Shown here one piece after another: positions 5,345 through 8,229 of a stretch of 8,229 nucleotides of DNA. The stretch comes from Nitrosomonas sp. (GTDB taxonomy: Bacteria > Pseudomonadota > Gammaproteobacteria > Burkholderiales > Nitrosomonadaceae), in assembly GCA_021774205.1 (NCBI GenBank), contig JAJFJI010000097.1:1-8229 (forward strand), written 5' to 3'. The notes beneath the pieces were generated by a model. It saw only the letters and a program-made list of their open reading frames with translations. It searched no databases and was not told the origin of the DNA. Each line of letters begins with the position of its first letter. Position 1 is the stretch's first letter. Both the position numbers and the translations under genes were made by a program.

Positions 5345-8229
5345 ATGAATACAAATACCAAACTCAATATTGCATCTGTGATCGGTGTTAGGGATGGAAT
5401 TGATCAAATCTTTTCGTTGATTAATGAGTATTTAGAATCATACTCACAGAATACCGAAAAAACTGGCCAGTTAGAGTCATGCCGGGGTTATGTCCATCAA
5501 TTAAATGGTTTGCTTGAAATGCTCGAGCTGAACAATATCGCCATTATAAGCAATAAAATGGAGAAACTGATTGACGCATTGATTCTCCAACAAATCACCC
5601 CGGAGCCGTTGGCATTGAAAGCGCTTAAGCAAACAACAGATGCGTTAATGCACTATTTGCACGAGCTCATTGATGGTGCAGATGGCAACCCAATGCGCCT
5701 ATTCCCTGCTTATCGCAACTTAATGCAAGCACAAGGCGTGAAAAATGTATCCGAAAGTGATTTATTTTGCGCCAACTTGGCTTCCGAACCACCGTTGCAA
5801 GGGATTTTACCGAGTTCGGAGCCCGTCGAGATTAGCGCGATTGCCAAACAGGCAAGAACGGAATACCAGGCTGGGCTACTTAAATGGTTACGAGACCCCA
5901 CCAACCAAGATAGCATGCAACAAATGATTAGAGCGATTGGCTTGATTGAAAAACTTCCTGGCTCAACAGAACAACGATCATTCTGGTGGGTATGCACAGG
6001 ATTTCTTGAGAGCCTGCTAGAGCAGAAAGCAACCGTTTATTTACCAGTACGCCGACTATGCGGAAAAGTAGAACAGGAAATTCGACGGTTTGCTGAGAAT
6101 AAGCCCGCCACGACTGACAAAATCTTACAAGAAATGCTTTTTCACATTGCACAGAGTGAATTCGATAGTGAACGCATCCGCGATATCAAACGTACTTATG
6201 AATTGCAAGACCAACCAGCACCCGTGGACGAACAAACCAGTGCACAGCAAATCGAAGAACAAAAAATATGCGCGTCTGCCCTGTATGCAATGCGCGAAAC
6301 ACTGAAGGAAATCAATGAAAACTGGCGTAAATTTTACGCTGGCAACCAGGAAAACCAGCCGACCCTGCTAAAAAATATTGAAAAACTTAAGATGTCAGCC
6401 GCACAAATTAAATTTCCACCATTGGAAAAACTGATTGGCGTCATGGGCGGATCCGTTACTTATTTACGTATCCGGCCTCAGGATATGAATGAAGAAGTAG
6501 CAGTGGAAATAGCAACGGCATTACTGTTAATAGAAAATGCAATTACTGACTTTCACAAGTTACCACCTGAATTTTCCGGACAAGTTGAAACACTCTCAAT
6601 GCGCCTGCGCATGATTACAACAGGAAAACAGCAAGAAAAAAATCTGCCCGATATTCCTGGCCCGGATGAAATTGAATATAAAACGCAAGAGAAAAAATCA
6701 CAGCGACAAGCCACCCAGGAAATACTTGCTAATCTGGGGCAAATAGAAGGAATTCTTGACAGGTTTTTTGTTGATCCAGCAATGCGGTCTGACTTGCCAA
6801 AACTGTCACCTTTATTCAAGCAAACAGCCGGCGCGCTGGTAATGCTCAATCTTAAACGTGCAAATACCTTGCTGAACCATTGCCAGGAATTGGCAAATAA
6901 ATTTCTACAATCAGAAAATAAAATCAATTCACCTGAACAAGTACGATTGGCAGATGGACTAAGCAGCCTTGGTTTTTATATTGAGGCATTAACAAGCGCG
7001 CATCCTGATAAAAACAAAATCCTCGAAACAGCACTGACACTGTTTAGTAATGAACCAACACCTGAAACTGTCACAGCAATATCGGCAACCAGTGCTAGCC
7101 CAACATTAGCAGAAGAACCCATCACCAAAGAAATAATCAGAGAACTTGATCCGGAACTCCTTGATACTTTCTTAACAGAATCTGACGATGTATTGCAGGA
7201 TATCGAAGAAAGCCTAGCAATTTGCCAGGATGATCCATCCAATAATGCATCGCTAACTACACTGAAACGGGGATTCCACACCCTTAAAGGGAGTGGACGT
7301 ATGGTTGAATTACATGACCTGAGTGAAGTGGCCTGGAACATGGAACAAGTCCTGAATCGATGGCTGAATGAGAGGAAACCAGCCACACAACATTTAATCG
7401 ACTTGTTAACACAAGCACACCATGAATTCAAACGGTGGTGTGATGATCTAAAAAAACATGGCACAACAAACATCAGTGCAGAGAAATTACTGTTTTCAGC
7501 AAAGAATTTAATAAATGGCATCACGCCTGAGACAACAACGAAGGATGAAACAGGTGTTGCGATCGTTGATCAAGACACAGAAACCCTTGCCAGTCATGAT
7601 ATCGAAAGTGAAACAGACGCCAATATTACGATTGGCGATCTGATCATTGCACGCGACCTATTCGACGTATTCACAACGGAGGCACGTCAACATTTCGCGA
7701 CACTTAAACATGAATTGAATCGTTTTCTTGAGTGCCATGATACTGCAATAAATCATCAATTCATGCTTGCCGCCCACACCTTATCGAGTACCTCGCACAC
7801 ATTGGGGCTAACATTTATTGCTGACCTTGCATCTTCCTTGGAGCAATGGTCGTCATTTTTCCTAAAAAATTCTGGACGGCCTGATGAGTCAGGTTTACAA
7901 CTTACCCAGAAAATCATCGAGTGTCTGGGCAGCATGCTGGAAAGTGTCGATAGCCGGCAATGTCCAGCAGAAGTTGATCTACAAACTGCTAATACACTAT
8001 CACATGATTTGGCTTTATTGATAGACCAGGAGAAACAACGTGCTAAAGAAAAACCGACGAATCTTGAATCAACACAAGTAACCGAACAGACTTCGCCGGA
8101 CCACACACCATCAGATCAACAAGCCATCATCCCCGCTCAACACCTGAGCGAGCAACATGACACCATTGACAAGCTAGATCCGGTTTTATCACAAGTATTT
8201 TTTGATGAAGCGCGAGAACTGATTCCAGA
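5345..8229 (+). CDS. pilL: PilL/ChpA multi-Hpt CheA-type histidine kinase, N-terminal part (3' end outside window)
   Basis: Giant hybrid kinase of the type IV pilus chemotaxis system; full members carry several Hpt domains, a CheA kinase core, a CheW-like domain and a C-terminal receiver. Only 961 residues are visible, all before the kinase core, in one frame with no stop. In-frame TAA at 5342-5344 abuts ATG 5345, which fixes the earliest start; no clear ribosome binding site. Residues 1-130 match the ChpA N-terminus, with His51 in YVHQLNGLLEMLEL. Residues 180-560 are helical and FimL/ChpA-N-like (WWVCTGFLESLL near 221-232; Hpt-like FKQTAGALVMLNL from 491). A Thr/Ala/Pro-rich linker leads to a canonical Hpt (600-700) with phospho-accepting His645 in FHTLKGSGRM. 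After an acidic linker, a second Hpt (766-880) has His811 in AHTLSSTSHTLG. A third begins at 944 (LDPVLSQVFFDEAREL). No membrane segment, so cytoplasmic, acting with PilJ. Confidence 0.93.
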   Translation, partial: MNTNTKLNIASVIGVRDGIDQIFSLINEYLESYSQNTEKTGQLESCRGYVHQLNGLLEMLELNNIAIISNKMEKLIDALILQQITPEPLALKALKQTTDALMHYLHELIDGADGNPMRLFPAYRNLMQAQGVKNVSESDLFCANLASEPPLQGILPSSEPVEISAIAKQARTEYQAGLLKWLRDPTNQDSMQQMIRAIGLIEKLPGSTEQRSFWWVCTGFLESLLEQKATVYLPVRRLCGKVEQEIRRFAENKPATTDKILQEMLFHIAQSEFDSERIRDIKRTYELQDQPAPVDEQTSAQQIEEQKICASALYAMRETLKEINENWRKFYAGNQENQPTLLKNIEKLKMSAAQIKFPPLEKLIGVMGGSVTYLRIRPQDMNEEVAVEIATALLLIENAITDFHKLPPEFSGQVETLSMRLRMITTGKQQEKNLPDIPGPDEIEYKTQEKKSQRQATQEILANLGQIEGILDRFFVDPAMRSDLPKLSPLFKQTAGALVMLNLKRANTLLNHCQELANKFLQSENKINSPEQVRLADGLSSLGFYIEALTSAHPDKNKILETALTLFSNEPTPETVTAISATSASPTLAEEPITKEIIRELDPELLDTFLTESDDVLQDIEESLAICQDDPSNNASLTTLKRGFHTLKGSGRMVELHDLSEVAWNMEQVLNRWLNERKPATQHLIDLLTQAHHEFKRWCDDLKKHGTTNISAEKLLFSAKNLINGITPETTTKDETGVAIVDQDTETLASHDIESETDANITIGDLIIARDLFDVFTTEARQHFATLKHELNRFLECHDTAINHQFMLAAHTLSSTSHTLGLTFIADLASSLEQWSSFFLKNSGRPDESGLQLTQKIIECLGSMLESVDSRQCPAEVDLQTANTLSHDLALLIDQEKQRAKEKPTNLESTQVTEQTSPDHTPSDQQAIIPAQHLSEQHDTIDKLDPVLSQVFFDEARELIP

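Noticed and set aside
6976..7524. 182-codon frame on the minus strand
   Set aside because: It lies antisense to the canonical Hpt domain of PilL, whose HTLKG motif is unmistakable; the minus-strand product is Ser/Cys-rich with no domain.
1..8229. Mobile element, CRISPR array, tRNA or defence system
   Set aside because: No repeat-spacer pattern, transposase, integrase, cloverleaf sequence or defence domain was seen; all long frames belong to known housekeeping or pilus chemotaxis families.

Overview
The window reads as an ordinary chromosomal stretch of an AT-leaning proteobacterium, most likely a betaproteobacterium (Nitrosomonadales-like, by inference). This rests on the form of the threonine dehydratase N-terminus, the E. 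coli-like exonuclease I, and a PilJ-PilL type IV pilus chemotaxis pair. No marker gene settles the taxonomy. All real genes are on the + strand and densely packed. I see no tRNA, rRNA, CRISPR array, insertion sequence or phage gene.

Layout: 1-1167 is the 3' four-fifths of sbcB (exonuclease I), open at the left edge. A 169-base spacer, with a plausible sigma70-type promoter, leads to ilvA (1337-2848), a complete biosynthetic threonine deaminase with two C-terminal regulatory domains. About 340 bases without a recognisable gene follow. Then comes pilJ (best start 3192, stop 5300), the membrane chemoreceptor of the type IV pilus Chp system. After a 44-base gap an open reading frame runs from 5345 off the right edge. 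This is the N-terminal 961 residues of PilL/ChpA, the giant multi-Hpt CheA-type histidine kinase. Because it has no stop inside the window, it is easily missed; I translated it codon by codon and found no frameshift or stop.

Working together: PilJ would sense a signal, probably at the pilus or surface, and control autophosphorylation of PilL, whose phosphoryl groups go to response regulators that drive pilus extension and retraction. sbcB and ilvA are housekeeping genes with no evident functional link to the pilus genes.

The points worth a second look are modest. The pilJ-pilL pair has none of the usual pilG, pilH and pilI genes in front of it and no pilK between. The PilL N-terminal part mixes one canonical Hpt site, one altered site, and Hpt-like repeats, one of which seems to have lysine in place of the phospho-accepting histidine. 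PilJ has an unusually long polar N-terminus and an uncertain start. I find no convincing sign of an undescribed system.
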